Part shown: positions 51,007 through 59,758 of the stretch, piece after piece | Position numbering within the stretch: the first letter of the stretch is position 1 | How the letters are laid out: the number at the start of each line of letters is the position of its first letter | The notes under the pieces: model-generated | Told to the model about the DNA's origin: nothing | The model's database searches: none | Seen by the model: only the letters and a program-made list of their open reading frames with translations | Source of the DNA: Paracoccus sigandri | GTDB lineage: Bacteria; Pseudomonadota; Alphaproteobacteria; Rhodobacterales; Rhodobacteraceae | NCBI RefSeq assembly: GCF_003709565.1 | Contig: NZ_QNRC01000014.1 | Coordinates: 1-64,000, forward strand | Direction: 5' to 3' | DNA length: 64,000 nucleotides | Program-made: the position numbers and the translations under genes

Positions 51007-51974
51007 TGACGGCTGACGGCGAATTCGAGGTCCGCATCCGCAAGGTCCGATCCGAGACTTCCGAGATCCGCAGCTTCGAATTCGAGGCGCTGGACGGCCA
51101 GCCCCTGCCGCCATTCCAGGCCGGGGCGCATATCTCGATTTCCCCGTTCCCCGGCATCACCCGGCAATATTCGCTGGTCAACGATCCGGCCGACCGCAGC
51201 CGCTACCTGATCGGGGTCAAGCGCGAGCTGAACGGGCGCGGCGGCTCCAGCGCGATGCATACGCAGCTGAAGGAAGGCGGCACCATCCGCATCGGCGCCC
51301 CGCGCAACAATTTCGCCCTGCTGCCGGGCAGGGGCGGGCGGCGGGTGCTGCTGGCGGGCGGGATCGGGGTGACGCCGCTGCTGAGCATGGCGCAGGTGCT
51401 GGCCGCCGAGGGGCAGGAATTCGAGCTGCATTACTTCGCGCGCTCGAACAGCGAGATCGCCTTTCGCGATCTGATCCTGGAAAGCGACTGGTCGCATCGT
51501 GTCGCCTATCACTATGGGCTGGTGCCGCCGCTGCTGACCGAGATCCTGCAGGAAATCCTGCGCGGCGGCGGGCATTCGGTCTATCTGTGCGGGCCCAATC
51601 CCTTCATGGACATCGTCTGCCACTGCGCCGAGGTGACCGGCTGGCCCGCCGACGCGATCGTTCTGGAACATTTCTCGGCAGAGGTGCCGGTTCTGACGCC
51701 GGGCGAGGGCGAATTCGTGCTGCGCCTTGCCAAAAGCGGGATCGAGCTTGTGGTGCCCTCGGATCGCACCATCATCGAGGTCATCCGCGAGGCGGGGATC
51801 GAGATCAAGACCAGTTGCGAACAGGGCGTCTGCGGCACCTGCATCACCGAGGTGCTGGAAGGAGAGCTTGAGCATAACGACCTTTACCTCAGCCCGGACG
51901 AGCAGGAGGGCGGCAGGCTGATCATGCCCTGCGTCTCGCGCTGCACGTCCCGGCTGCTGGTGCTGAACATCTAG
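51006..51974 (+). CDS. Phthalate-dioxygenase-reductase type FMN/2Fe-2S oxidoreductase
   Basis: 322-aa electron donor for the oxygenase. FMN site ITRQYSLVNDP, NAD site LLAGGIGVTPLLSMAQVLAA, and C-terminal plant-type ferredoxin with CEQGVCGTC and a fourth Cys in MPCVSRC. VanB/TsaB class. Unlike NdmD it has no N-terminal Rieske domain; that domain is the separate gene at 48819. TGATG overlap with the GST gene shows translational coupling. Confidence 0.93.
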   Translation: MTADGEFEVRIRKVRSETSEIRSFEFEALDGQPLPPFQAGAHISISPFPGITRQYSLVNDPADRSRYLIGVKRELNGRGGSSAMHTQLKEGGTIRIGAPRNNFALLPGRGGRRVLLAGGIGVTPLLSMAQVLAAEGQEFELHYFARSNSEIAFRDLILESDWSHRVAYHYGLVPPLLTEILQEILRGGGHSVYLCGPNPFMDIVCHCAEVTGWPADAIVLEHFSAEVPVLTPGEGEFVLRLAKSGIELVVPSDRTIIEVIREAGIEIKTSCEQGVCGTCITEVLEGELEHNDLYLSPDEQEGGRLIMPCVSRCTSRLLVLNI

Positions 51975-52029
51975 CCGGGCAGCGGGCAGGGTGCCCGCAA
52001 GCCAGGCAGACATAACAGGGAGTCGACAC

Positions 52030-53610
52030 ATGGGCATGGCCGTCACAGCCGCCTGCCACCTTCGGTCCGCCGATGCCGGTCCGCCGCTGCTGGAACTGGG
52101 CGGCGTGACCAAGGCATTCCAGACGGTGGTTGCGAACCGCGACGTCTCGCTGGCCATCCGGCCGGGCGAGATCCATGCCGTGCTGGGGGAAAACGGCGCG
52201 GGCAAAAGCACCCTGATGAAGATGATCTACGGGGTCTTTCCCCCCGATGCGGGCGAAATGCGCTGGAATGGCGAAACGGTCGTGCTGACCAGTCCCGCGC
52301 AGGCGCGCAAGCTGGGCATCGGCATGGTTTTCCAGCATTTCTCGCTGTTCGAATCGCTGACGGTGGCCGAGAACATCTCGTTGACCGTGCCCGGCGGCGT
52401 GGCGCGGCTGACGACCCGCATCCGCGAGATCGGCCAGCGGTTTTCCCTGCCCGTGAACCCCGTTGCGCTGGTCCATTCGCTGTCGGTGGGCGAACGCCAG
52501 CGAGTCGAGATCATCCGCTGCCTGCTGCAGGAGCCCCGGCTGATCATCATGGACGAGCCGACCTCGGTGCTGCCGCCAAGCGGGATCCCGGCGCTGTTCG
52601 ACACCATCCGCGAGCTGGCCGCGCAGGGCTGCGCCGTGCTGTTCATCAGCCACAAGCTGGAGGAGATCCGCAGCCTGTGCCACGGCGCCACGGTGATGCG
52701 CGCGGGCGAGGTCGTGGCCACCGTCGACCCGCGCCGGGCCAGCGCCTCGGAACTGGCGCATCTGATGATCGGGCGGGAAATCCCGCATCCGAAACGCTCG
52801 GCGCCGACGCCGGGGCGCGATCCGGTGCTGGAACTGCGGGGCCTGTCGCAGCCCTCGGACGATCCCTTCGGCACCGGCCTGCATGACGTGGACCTGCGGC
52901 TCTATCCCGGAGAGATCGTCGGCATCGCCGGAATTTCGGGCAATGGCCAGAAGGAACTGGCGGCGCTTCTGTCGGGCGAGGCCGTGCTGGACCGTGGCCG
53001 CCGCGACCTGGTGCGGATCCTGGGCAGCGGCTGCGGCGACATGGATGCCAGCCGCCGCCGCGATCTGGGGCTGGCCTTCGTCCCCGAGGACCGCAACGGC
53101 CGCGGCTCGGTCCCCGAGATGACGCTGGCGGAAAACGCGCTGCTGACCGGCCATGCGCAGGGCATGGTGCGCCGCGGGCTGATCGAGCGGTCGCGGATGC
53201 GCGCCTTCGCCGAAACCTGCATCCGCGAGATGGGCGTGCGCTGCACCGGCGCCGATGCCGAGGCGCGCAGCCTGTCGGGCGGCAACCTGCAGAAGTTCAT
53301 CATGGGCCGCGAGATCCGGCTGAAACCCAAGGTCCTGGTTGCCGCGCAGCCGACATGGGGCGTCGATGTGGGCGCGGCCGCGCTGATCCGCCAGCAGCTG
53401 ATCGACCTGCGCGACGCGGGCGTCGGCATCCTGGTCATCAGCGAGGAGCTGGACGAGCTGTTCGAGGTCAGCGACCGCATCCATGTGCTGTTCCGCGGCC
53501 GCCTGTCGCCCGCGCTGGGCCGGGCCGAGGCCACGGTCTCGACCATCGGCGACTACATGACCGGCGGTTTCCTGTCGCCGGATGCCACCGAGGCGAGGGC
53601 GACGGCATGA
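52030..53610 (+). CDS. BMP-type ABC importer ATP-binding protein (two ATPase domains)
   Basis: 526-aa tandem ATPase of a nucleoside/purine-type importer. First domain: Walker A GENGAGKST, signature SVGERQRVEIIRCLL (L-S-V-G variant), Walker B LIIMDEPTSVL. Second domain: GISGNGQKE in place of Walker A (no G-K-S/T, as usual for this class), signature LSGGNLQKFIMGREI, degenerate Walker B VLVAAQPTWGVDVGA. Same architecture as NupA/YufO. ATG 52030 follows AGGGAGTCGACAC, 55 bases after the reductase gene. Confidence 0.92.
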   Translation: MGMAVTAACHLRSADAGPPLLELGGVTKAFQTVVANRDVSLAIRPGEIHAVLGENGAGKSTLMKMIYGVFPPDAGEMRWNGETVVLTSPAQARKLGIGMVFQHFSLFESLTVAENISLTVPGGVARLTTRIREIGQRFSLPVNPVALVHSLSVGERQRVEIIRCLLQEPRLIIMDEPTSVLPPSGIPALFDTIRELAAQGCAVLFISHKLEEIRSLCHGATVMRAGEVVATVDPRRASASELAHLMIGREIPHPKRSAPTPGRDPVLELRGLSQPSDDPFGTGLHDVDLRLYPGEIVGIAGISGNGQKELAALLSGEAVLDRGRRDLVRILGSGCGDMDASRRRDLGLAFVPEDRNGRGSVPEMTLAENALLTGHAQGMVRRGLIERSRMRAFAETCIREMGVRCTGADAEARSLSGGNLQKFIMGREIRLKPKVLVAAQPTWGVDVGAAALIRQQLIDLRDAGVGILVISEELDELFEVSDRIHVLFRGRLSPALGRAEATVSTIGDYMTGGFLSPDATEARATA

Positions 53611-54698
53611 TGCGGCTTCCCTGGATCGTCGAGCCGAGGATCGGCAGGACCGGCCCGCGCGCCCTGCTGGCGCCGCTGATCGCGGTGGCCACGACCATCC
53701 TTGCGGCGGTCGTCCTGATGTCGTCGCAGGGCGTCGCGCCCTCGCGCGCGATCTGGCAGCTCTATATCGCGCCGCTGTCCAGCCTCTACAATCTCAGCGA
53801 GGTGCTGCTGAAGATGGCGCCGCTGCTGATCATCGCCCAGGCGCTGGCGATCGGCTTTCGCGCCAAGGTCTGGAACATCGGCGCCGAGGGGCAGCTGCTG
53901 CTGGGCGCGATCGGCGGCAGCCTGCTGCCTTTGTGGTTCAACGACAGCGTAAACCCGATGATGCTGCCCGCCATGGCGCTGTGCGGGATGCTGTTCGGCA
54001 TCGGCTGGGCGGCGCTGGCGGCGTTCCTGCGCACGCGCTTCAATGCGAACGAGATCCTGGTGACGCTGATGCTGAACAGCATCGCCCTGCAATTGCTGTA
54101 TTATCTGGTCTCGGGGCCGCTGCGCGACCCTTACGGGTTCAACTTCCCGCAATCGGCGCTGTTTCCGCAGGTGGCGATGCTGCCCTCGCTGTTCGGGATG
54201 GGGCGGGCGAATGTCTCGATCATCGTCGCGCTGCTGGCCACCGTCGCCGCCTGGATCTTCGTCGAGCGCAGCATGACCGGATACAAGCTGCAGGTCGGCG
54301 GCGTGGCCCCGGATGCGGCCCGCTATGCCGGTTTCCGAGAGAAGCGCGCGGTCTGGCTGAGCCTGTGCATCGGCGGGGCGGCGGCGGGGCTGGCGGGCGT
54401 CTTCGAGGTGGCCGGCCCGCTGGGGCAGCTGCAGCGGGTGGTGTCGCCCGGCTACGGCTTTGCGGCGATCATCGTGGCCTTCCTGGGCGGGCTGAACGCC
54501 ATCGGCATCCTGTTCGCGGCCTTCTTCATGGCGGTGATCTATGTGGGCGGCGACATGGCGCAGGCCTCGGCCGGGGTGCCCTATGCGGTGAACACCTCGC
54601 TGCAGGGGGTGCTGCTGGTCAGCTATATCGCCGCGCGGCTGTTCGTCGATTACCGCGTGCGCTGGCGGCGCGACATCACGCAACAGGGGGCGAACTGA
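53607..54698 (+). CDS. BMP-type ABC importer permease (first)
   Basis: 363-aa inner-membrane permease with about 9-10 helices. Family hallmark KVWNIGAEGQLLLGAIGGSL followed by FNANEILVTLMLNSIALQLL (substrate-pathway region) and GYGFAAIIVAFLGGLNAIGI. Homologous to YufP/NupB. Overlaps the ATPase stop by four bases and the second permease by one (TGATG). Pairs with the second permease to make the channel. Confidence 0.9.
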   Translation: MMRLPWIVEPRIGRTGPRALLAPLIAVATTILAAVVLMSSQGVAPSRAIWQLYIAPLSSLYNLSEVLLKMAPLLIIAQALAIGFRAKVWNIGAEGQLLLGAIGGSLLPLWFNDSVNPMMLPAMALCGMLFGIGWAALAAFLRTRFNANEILVTLMLNSIALQLLYYLVSGPLRDPYGFNFPQSALFPQVAMLPSLFGMGRANVSIIVALLATVAAWIFVERSMTGYKLQVGGVAPDAARYAGFREKRAVWLSLCIGGAAAGLAGVFEVAGPLGQLQRVVSPGYGFAAIIVAFLGGLNAIGILFAAFFMAVIYVGGDMAQASAGVPYAVNTSLQGVLLVSYIAARLFVDYRVRWRRDITQQGAN

Positions 54699-55621
54699 TG
54701 GGAACCATGCTTGTCTTCCTGCTGTCGGGCACATTGCTGGCCGCGACGCCGCTGTTGCTGGCGGCGATGGGAGAGCTGATCGTCGAACGCTCGGGCATCC
54801 TCAATCTCAGCATCGAGGGGATGATGGCGCTGGGGGCGGTCGTCGGCTTCGCCACGATCATGGCGACCGGCAGCCACTGGCTGGCGCTGGGGGCGGGCGG
54901 GCTGGCCGGGGTCGCGTTGTCGGTGCTGTTCGCGGGGGTGGTCCTGCTGGCGCTGGGAAACCAGGTCGCCACCGGCATCGCGGTCGGCATCCTGGGGCTG
55001 GGCCTGTCCGGGCTGATCGGTAAGCCCTATGAGGGGATGACGGTCGCGCCGATGAAGCGGATGCCGATCCCGGTCCTGTCCGAGATCCCGATCATCGGGC
55101 CGGGCCTGTTCAACCATTCATTGCTGGTCTATCTGGCGCCGCTGCTGGCCGTGGGGCTGTGGTGGATGCTGCGCAGCACGCGGGTCGGGCTGGTGATCCG
55201 CGCCGTGGGCGAATCGCCGGAATCGGCCCATGCCATCGGCTACAGCGTGCTGATGACCCGGTTCCTGGCGATCATGACCGGCGGCTTCATGGCCGGGCTG
55301 GCGGGCGCCTTCATCGCCACCGTCTCGGCGACGCTGTGGTCGGACGGGATGATCGCCGGGCGCGGCTGGATCGTCGTCGCGCTGGTGGTCTTCGCCACCT
55401 GGCGCGTGGACCGGCTGGTCATCGGCGCCTATCTGTTCGGGCTGGCCACGATCGCCGAACTCTTGGTGCAGGGGGCGGGGATCCGGGTGCCGTCGCAGCT
55501 GCTGACCAGCATTCCCTATATCGCCACGATCGTCGCCATCTCGATCCTGTCGATGGACGGCCGCAAGATGCGCCTGAACGCCCCGGCCTCACTGGGCCGC
55601 ACCTATAACAGCACCGCCTGA
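54698..55621 (+). CDS. BMP-type ABC importer permease (second)
   Basis: 307-aa permease (YufQ/NupC class), about 8-9 helices. ELIVERSGILNLSIEGMMAL is the characteristic N-terminal signature; VGLVIRAVGESPESAHAIGY and GRGWIVVALVVFATWRVDRL are the coupling and late-helix blocks. Starts within the previous stop codon. The binding-protein gene follows after 27 bases. Confidence 0.92.
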   Translation: MGTMLVFLLSGTLLAATPLLLAAMGELIVERSGILNLSIEGMMALGAVVGFATIMATGSHWLALGAGGLAGVALSVLFAGVVLLALGNQVATGIAVGILGLGLSGLIGKPYEGMTVAPMKRMPIPVLSEIPIIGPGLFNHSLLVYLAPLLAVGLWWMLRSTRVGLVIRAVGESPESAHAIGYSVLMTRFLAIMTGGFMAGLAGAFIATVSATLWSDGMIAGRGWIVVALVVFATWRVDRLVIGAYLFGLATIAELLVQGAGIRVPSQLLTSIPYIATIVAISILSMDGRKMRLNAPASLGRTYNSTA

Positions 55622-55648
55622 GCGGTCATGCCAACAGGAGAAGGAACG

Positions 55649-56737
55649 ATGCCAATGAAACGCAGACTGACAAGCTGGATCGCGGCGGCCTGCCTGGCGC
55701 TGCCGCTGACCGGGACCGCCGCCAAGGCCGAGGATCCGTTCATGGTCGGCTTCATCTATCCCACGCCGGTGGCGGATGTGGGCTGGGCCAAGCAGCTGGA
55801 CCTGGGGCGCGAGGCGATCGAGGAGGCCTATGGCGACCGCGTGACCACCCGCGTGGTCGAGAACATCCCCGAGGGGCCGGATGCCGGCCGGGTGATGAAC
55901 CAGCTTGTCGCGGATGGCGCGGATTTCGTGATGCTGGGCTCTTTCGGCTACATGAACGACGGATTGCGGCTGGCGCAGCGCAGCCCGGACGTGGATTTCA
56001 TCCATGCCAGCGGCTTTCGCCAGGCCGAGAATTTCGGCACCTTCACCGCGCGCGGCTATGAAGGGTTCTATCTGACCGGGCTGGCCGCGGGCATGGTCAC
56101 CGAAAGCAACACCATCGGCATCGTCGCGGCCTTCGCCATCCCCGAGGTGATCGCCGAGGTCAATGCCGTCACCCTGGCCGCCCGCAAGGAAAACCCCGAC
56201 GTCAACATCCGCATCGTCTGGGTGAATACCTGGTTCGATCCGGCCCGCGAGCAAGAGGCGGCGCGGGCGCTGATCTCTCAGGGGGCGGACGTGATCTTCT
56301 CGCTGCACCAGGACACGCCGTCGGTGGTCAACGTGGCGCAGTCCGAGGGGGTCTATGTGGTCAATACCGGCTCGGACATGAGCGCGCATGGACCCGACGC
56401 GGTGCTGGGTTCGGTGGTGACTGACTGGACCGACTATTTCGTCGAGGCCGTCGGCGCCTCGCTGGAGGGCACCTTCACCGGCCATGACGAACGCGGCGGG
56501 CTGGCCTCGGGGATGGTGTCGGTCGCGGCCTGGAACGACGTGCTGACCGAAGAGCAGATGGCCCGGATCAACGAGGTCGAGGCGGCGCTGATCAGCGGCG
56601 AGGCGCATGTCTTCGCCGGCCCGCTGAACGACCAGCGCGGCACCGAGCGCGTGGCCGAGGGCGAGGTTCTGCCCGATCCCGAGATTTTCGGGATGGACTG
56701 GCTGGTGGAAGGCCTGACCGGATCGCTGCCGCAATAG
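55649..56737 (+). CDS. BMP-family (basic membrane protein/PnrA-like) substrate-binding protein
   Basis: 362-aa periplasmic binding protein. Signal peptide about 27 residues (MKRRLTSWIAAACLALPLTG then TAAKAEDP) with no convincing lipobox, so soluble. VGFIYPTPVADVGWAKQLDL, then ADGADFVMLGSFGYMN and HASGFRQAENFGTFTARGYE, are the BMP purine-nucleoside-binding fold. BMP proteins typically bind nucleosides or purines, and some relatives bind other small heterocycles. ATG 55649 follows AGGAGAAGGAACG. Completes the importer. Confidence 0.9.
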   Translation: MPMKRRLTSWIAAACLALPLTGTAAKAEDPFMVGFIYPTPVADVGWAKQLDLGREAIEEAYGDRVTTRVVENIPEGPDAGRVMNQLVADGADFVMLGSFGYMNDGLRLAQRSPDVDFIHASGFRQAENFGTFTARGYEGFYLTGLAAGMVTESNTIGIVAAFAIPEVIAEVNAVTLAARKENPDVNIRIVWVNTWFDPAREQEAARALISQGADVIFSLHQDTPSVVNVAQSEGVYVVNTGSDMSAHGPDAVLGSVVTDWTDYFVEAVGASLEGTFTGHDERGGLASGMVSVAAWNDVLTEEQMARINEVEAALISGEAHVFAGPLNDQRGTERVAEGEVLPDPEIFGMDWLVEGLTGSLPQ

Positions 56738-56773
56738 GCGCCCGGCGCGCCACGGCCCGAAAGGAGGCGGAGA

Positions 56774-57079
56774 GTGGACTATGAAAGCGGCGAATTCGGG
56801 CGTGGCGGGCAGAACCTCTGCGCGGTCGAGCTGACCTATCGCGGCACCCTGGGCGAGCCTTTCGTGGCCTTCGCCATCGACCGCGCCCGCCGGCTCAGCC
56901 TGAACGGCTGGATCAGCCCCGGCCCCGATGGCGTCAGGATCGCGGCGCAGGGGCCGCAGGCGATGGTCGACGCGTTCGAGATCGTCTGCAGCCTGGGCCC
57001 GATCCAGGCTGATGTGCGGGAATGGTGCCGCAGCGACCTGCAGCCCGGCCTGAACCGCGACGGGTTCGAGCGCAGATAG
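56774..57079 (+). CDS. Small protein with weak acylphosphatase-like pattern, 101 aa
   Basis: Last gene of the oxygenase/BMP run. The middle, RARRLSLNGWISPGPDGVRI followed by AAQGPQAMVDAFEIVCSLGP, follows the beta-alpha-beta layout of acylphosphatases (G-W-V, D-G-x-V, E/Q-G-x-x, V-D), but the catalytic Arg and Asn of G-V-x-F-R and N-x-G-W-V-R-N are absent or changed, so activity is doubtful. GTG 56774 has AAGGAGG at 56761-56767, well spaced. Function unknown; it may assist the pathway. Convergent with azoreductase. Confidence 0.6.
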   Translation: MDYESGEFGRGGQNLCAVELTYRGTLGEPFVAFAIDRARRLSLNGWISPGPDGVRIAAQGPQAMVDAFEIVCSLGPIQADVREWCRSDLQPGLNRDGFERR

Positions 57080-57101
57080 GCCGGCGCGCCAGGCCCCATG
57101 G

Positions 57102-57791
57102 TCAGCTGGCGGCGGCTTCCACGGGCTGCTGGCCGGTGGATGAACTTGCCAGCAGACGCGCCAGATGCCTGGCGCGCCCTTCGGCCCGGGCGATCGATCG
57201 AACGTGGCGGGCATCCTTGAATTCCTGGTATTCGATCGCCACGGTTTCGATATCGCCGCCCGCGACGCCCAGATAATGCGCACAGGCCGCGATGCCGGGA
57301 TCGAGCGCGTTCATGTGGCCGCGCAGCCCGTCCGGCTGGAAGCCGAACTCGCCGCGCGATGACAGCACGACCAGCTTCTTGCCGCCCAGGATCGGCCGGA
57401 TCGGGAAATCGCCGCGGGCCAGGTCGAACGAGAAGGTGCGCCCGATCCGCGAGACGTGATCGATCCATGCCTTCAATGTCGAGGGCATGCCGTAGTTGTA
57501 CATGGGTGCGCCCAGCAGGATCACGTCGGCGGCTTCCACCTCGTCGATCAATCGGTCCGACAGCGCCAGCCGCTCGATCATCCACGGCTCTCGCTGCGCG
57601 GGCGGCGTGAAGGCGGCGTGGATGAAGCGATGATCGATGGGCGGCAGCGGGTCCTTGCCGACATCGCGGCTCACGACGCGGGCCTCGGGGTTGGCCTCGA
57701 GAAACTCGGCGGTGAAGAGCGCCGTCAGCCGTCGCGTCAGCGAGCGGTCTTCCAGTTGGGCGCTTGAATCGATTCGCAACAGGGTCGTCAT
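57102..57791 (-). CDS. FMN-dependent NADH-azoreductase (AzoR family)
   Basis: 229-aa flavodoxin-like quinone/azo reductase. LLRIDSSAQLEDRSLTRRLT (phosphate loop of FMN), then GAPMYNYGMPSTLKAWIDHV, the diagnostic M-Y-N-x-x-x-P-S segment, and LSSRGEFGF for the isoalloxazine. It reduces quinones or azo bonds with NAD(P)H. ATG 57791 has AGGAG six bases upstream; ATG 57797 would sit directly on it. Divergent from a LysR gene, the common arrangement for regulated azoreductases. Confidence 0.92.
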   Translation of the reverse strand: MTTLLRIDSSAQLEDRSLTRRLTALFTAEFLEANPEARVVSRDVGKDPLPPIDHRFIHAAFTPPAQREPWMIERLALSDRLIDEVEAADVILLGAPMYNYGMPSTLKAWIDHVSRIGRTFSFDLARGDFPIRPILGGKKLVVLSSRGEFGFQPDGLRGHMNALDPGIAACAHYLGVAGGDIETVAIEYQEFKDARHVRSIARAEGRARHLARLLASSSTGQQPVEAAAS

Positions 57792-57884
57792 GTCCATCTC
57801 CTGATTCCGGTGGATAAAACCTTGCTGCCCATCGAATTATCCAGTGCGCCGCCAGATTGCCAAATCGAATGTCTCAGGCATAAG

Positions 57885-57899
57885 ATGAATCAGATTCAT
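57885..57899. promoter_or_regulatory. Palindrome ATGAATC-A-GATTCAT, probable LysR operator
   Basis: Perfect 7-bp arms around a single A at 57885-57899, in the 140-base divergent region between azoreductase and LysR genes, 33 bases before the LysR start. AT-rich in GC-rich DNA, as expected for a LysR regulator site. Confidence 0.45.
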
Positions 57900-57931
57900 G
57901 CTGATGCGCGCACCCCCGACCGGAGATCCCA

Positions 57932-58816
57932 TTGCGCAGGTTGCCCCCGCTCCACGCCCTGCGCGCCTTCGAGGCCGCCGCACGGCACCTGCATTTCGCC
58001 CATGCCGCCGATGAGCTGGGCCTGACGCCGACCGCGATCAGCCACCAGGTGCGCCAGCTCGAGCAGATCCTGGGGGTCGAGCTTTTCCACCGCTATCCGC
58101 GGCCGGTGCGCCTGACCGCCGAGGGAGAGAAGCTGTATCCGGTGCTGCGGGAGTCGCTGGACCGGATCGCCGGGACGATCGCCGGGCTTGGCGCCGGGAA
58201 AGGCGACGAACCGCTGCGCCTGTCGGTGACGGTCGCCTTTGCAAGCCGCTGGCTGATGCCGCGGCTGCCGCAGCTTCGCCGGCAGACCGGCCTGTCGGTC
58301 GCGGTCGAGGCGGATGATGTCGCCGTGGATCTGCATGCCTCGGGCATCGACATCGCCATCCGCTATGCCGAGCAGCCCGGCGCGGAGGCGGAATGGCATC
58401 GCCTGTTTCCCGACCGGGTGATCGCCGTTGCCGCCCCCGGCCTTGTCGCGGGACGCGCGGCATTGTCGGGACGCGAGATCATGGACCTGCCGTTGCTGCA
58501 CTATCGATGGAAGACCCGATCCGGCAAGGCTCCTGACTGGCAACGCTGGCAAGGCCTGGCGGGCCTTGCCGCAGAGGTCCCCGAGATCGCGCAGAATTTC
58601 TCGGAAGAGATCCACGCCATCGATGCGGCCGTGGCCGGACATGGCGTCGTTCTGGCGTCCGAGGTCCTGGTGGCGGACCTGCTGCGCAGCCGGCAGCTGG
58701 TCGCGCTTTCGGATATCGCCCTGCCGGCGCCGAGCTACTGGGCGGTGTTCCTGCCCGGCAATCCGCTGAGGACGCGGCTGCAGCTGCTGGTGGACTGGAT
58801 CCGGCGGCAATCGTGA
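57932..58816 (+). CDS. LysR-family transcriptional regulator (GcvA-like)
   Basis: 294 aa. LPPLHALRAFEAAARHLHFA then AHAADELGLTPTAISHQVRQ is the GcvA/AmpR-type winged helix; the effector domain contains IAIRYAEQPGAEAEWHRLFP, typical of this subgroup. The start is TTG 57932, supported by GGAG six bases before it; no ATG or GTG gives the intact N-terminus. Presumably regulates the divergent azoreductase. Its end is 30 bases from the convergent DUF1989 gene. Confidence 0.88.
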   Translation: MRRLPPLHALRAFEAAARHLHFAHAADELGLTPTAISHQVRQLEQILGVELFHRYPRPVRLTAEGEKLYPVLRESLDRIAGTIAGLGAGKGDEPLRLSVTVAFASRWLMPRLPQLRRQTGLSVAVEADDVAVDLHASGIDIAIRYAEQPGAEAEWHRLFPDRVIAVAAPGLVAGRAALSGREIMDLPLLHYRWKTRSGKAPDWQRWQGLAGLAAEVPEIAQNFSEEIHAIDAAVAGHGVVLASEVLVADLLRSRQLVALSDIALPAPSYWAVFLPGNPLRTRLQLLVDWIRRQS

Positions 58817-58846
58817 TCCCGCTGCGGGCAGGCCGGGGGGCGGGTC

Positions 58847-59539
58847 TCAGGGCAGGACCGTGACCGACAGGCTGCGGGGAACCGCATCCGCGCCGTTGAT
58901 CGGCAGCAGGTCCATCGGGCAGGCCGAGATCACCGCCACCAGGTCCATCTCGGCGCGGAAGGTGACATGATCGCCCGGACGCGAGACCGGGGGCAGCCAG
59001 GCCATCTCGCCATTCTCGCGCGGCGGCGTGTTCATCCACAGGTTCAGCGGGCAGGGCACCGCCGGCAGGGGGATGCCAAGCGCCGACAGGGCCATCCGCA
59101 GGTTGTCGGTGCAGTTGTCGTGATACCCTTCGTGGCCCAGCTGGTGATAGCGGTGGATGTCGCAGGAGGCGACCAGCGTGTCATGCACGCCGGGCGAGCT
59201 GTCCTCGACCAGCGTCAGGATCGCCCGGCGGCGGTTCGTCACCAGCGCGTCACCCGGCTCCGGCCTCAGCTTGCGCAGGTCGGGGCGCAGGTGTTCCATC
59301 GACAGATGCTCGCCCGGATCCGTCTCGGCGAAGGCCCAGAAGTCGCCGACCTGGCTGCCATGCGTGTTGACGACCCGCAGCCGCTCGCCGCGCCGCAGCC
59401 GGATGGCGCGGCCCTGCCGGGCGGGGATCTCGTGGAGGCTTCCCGGTTCCAGGCGCCCGTCATGTCCCAGGACCTCGCGTGCCGAAGCGTTGGTGCCGTC
59501 GGGACGGCCGGCGGCGAAGGGGCGGGAGAAATCGATCAT
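58847..59539 (-). CDS. DUF1989 family protein (urea carboxylase-associated type)
   Basis: 230 aa. The N-terminal part LHEIPARQGRAIRLRRGERL with VNTHGSQVGDFWAFAETDPG and the conserved Cys/His segments SCDIHRYHQLGHEGYHDNC and CPLNLWMNTP (putative metal or substrate residues) match the DUF1989 family often linked to urea carboxylase and allophanate hydrolase; no such genes are nearby. ATG 59539 has AAGG upstream and yields family length; the frame is open to an ATG at 59635 whose codons also look GC-rich at third positions, so a longer form cannot be excluded. Confidence 0.82.
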   Translation of the reverse strand: MIDFSRPFAAGRPDGTNASAREVLGHDGRLEPGSLHEIPARQGRAIRLRRGERLRVVNTHGSQVGDFWAFAETDPGEHLSMEHLRPDLRKLRPEPGDALVTNRRRAILTLVEDSSPGVHDTLVASCDIHRYHQLGHEGYHDNCTDNLRMALSALGIPLPAVPCPLNLWMNTPPRENGEMAWLPPVSRPGDHVTFRAEMDLVAVISACPMDLLPINGADAVPRSLSVTVLP

Positions 59540-59758
59540 CGCTGGAAGCCTTTCATCACTGCCCCGATGCACGGGGATCTCGGTCCACGCGCCGCCGCTG
59601 CCCGACGGGATATGCGGCATGTCATCGGCCATCATCGGGAAAGCATAGGTCAGCCCGTGCCGTATGGCGAGGTCGATCGCCCCTGGCGGGAGGTTCTGGA
59701 CCGGGGCGCGGCGGTCGCGTGGGGGCCGGCCGGCCTTCGCCGCCGCATCCGCCCGCCC

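Noticed and set aside
52030..56737. Sugar (ribose-type) ABC importer
   Set aside because: The two-domain ATPase could suggest RbsA, but the two different permeases and the BMP-type binding protein define a NupABC/BMP importer.
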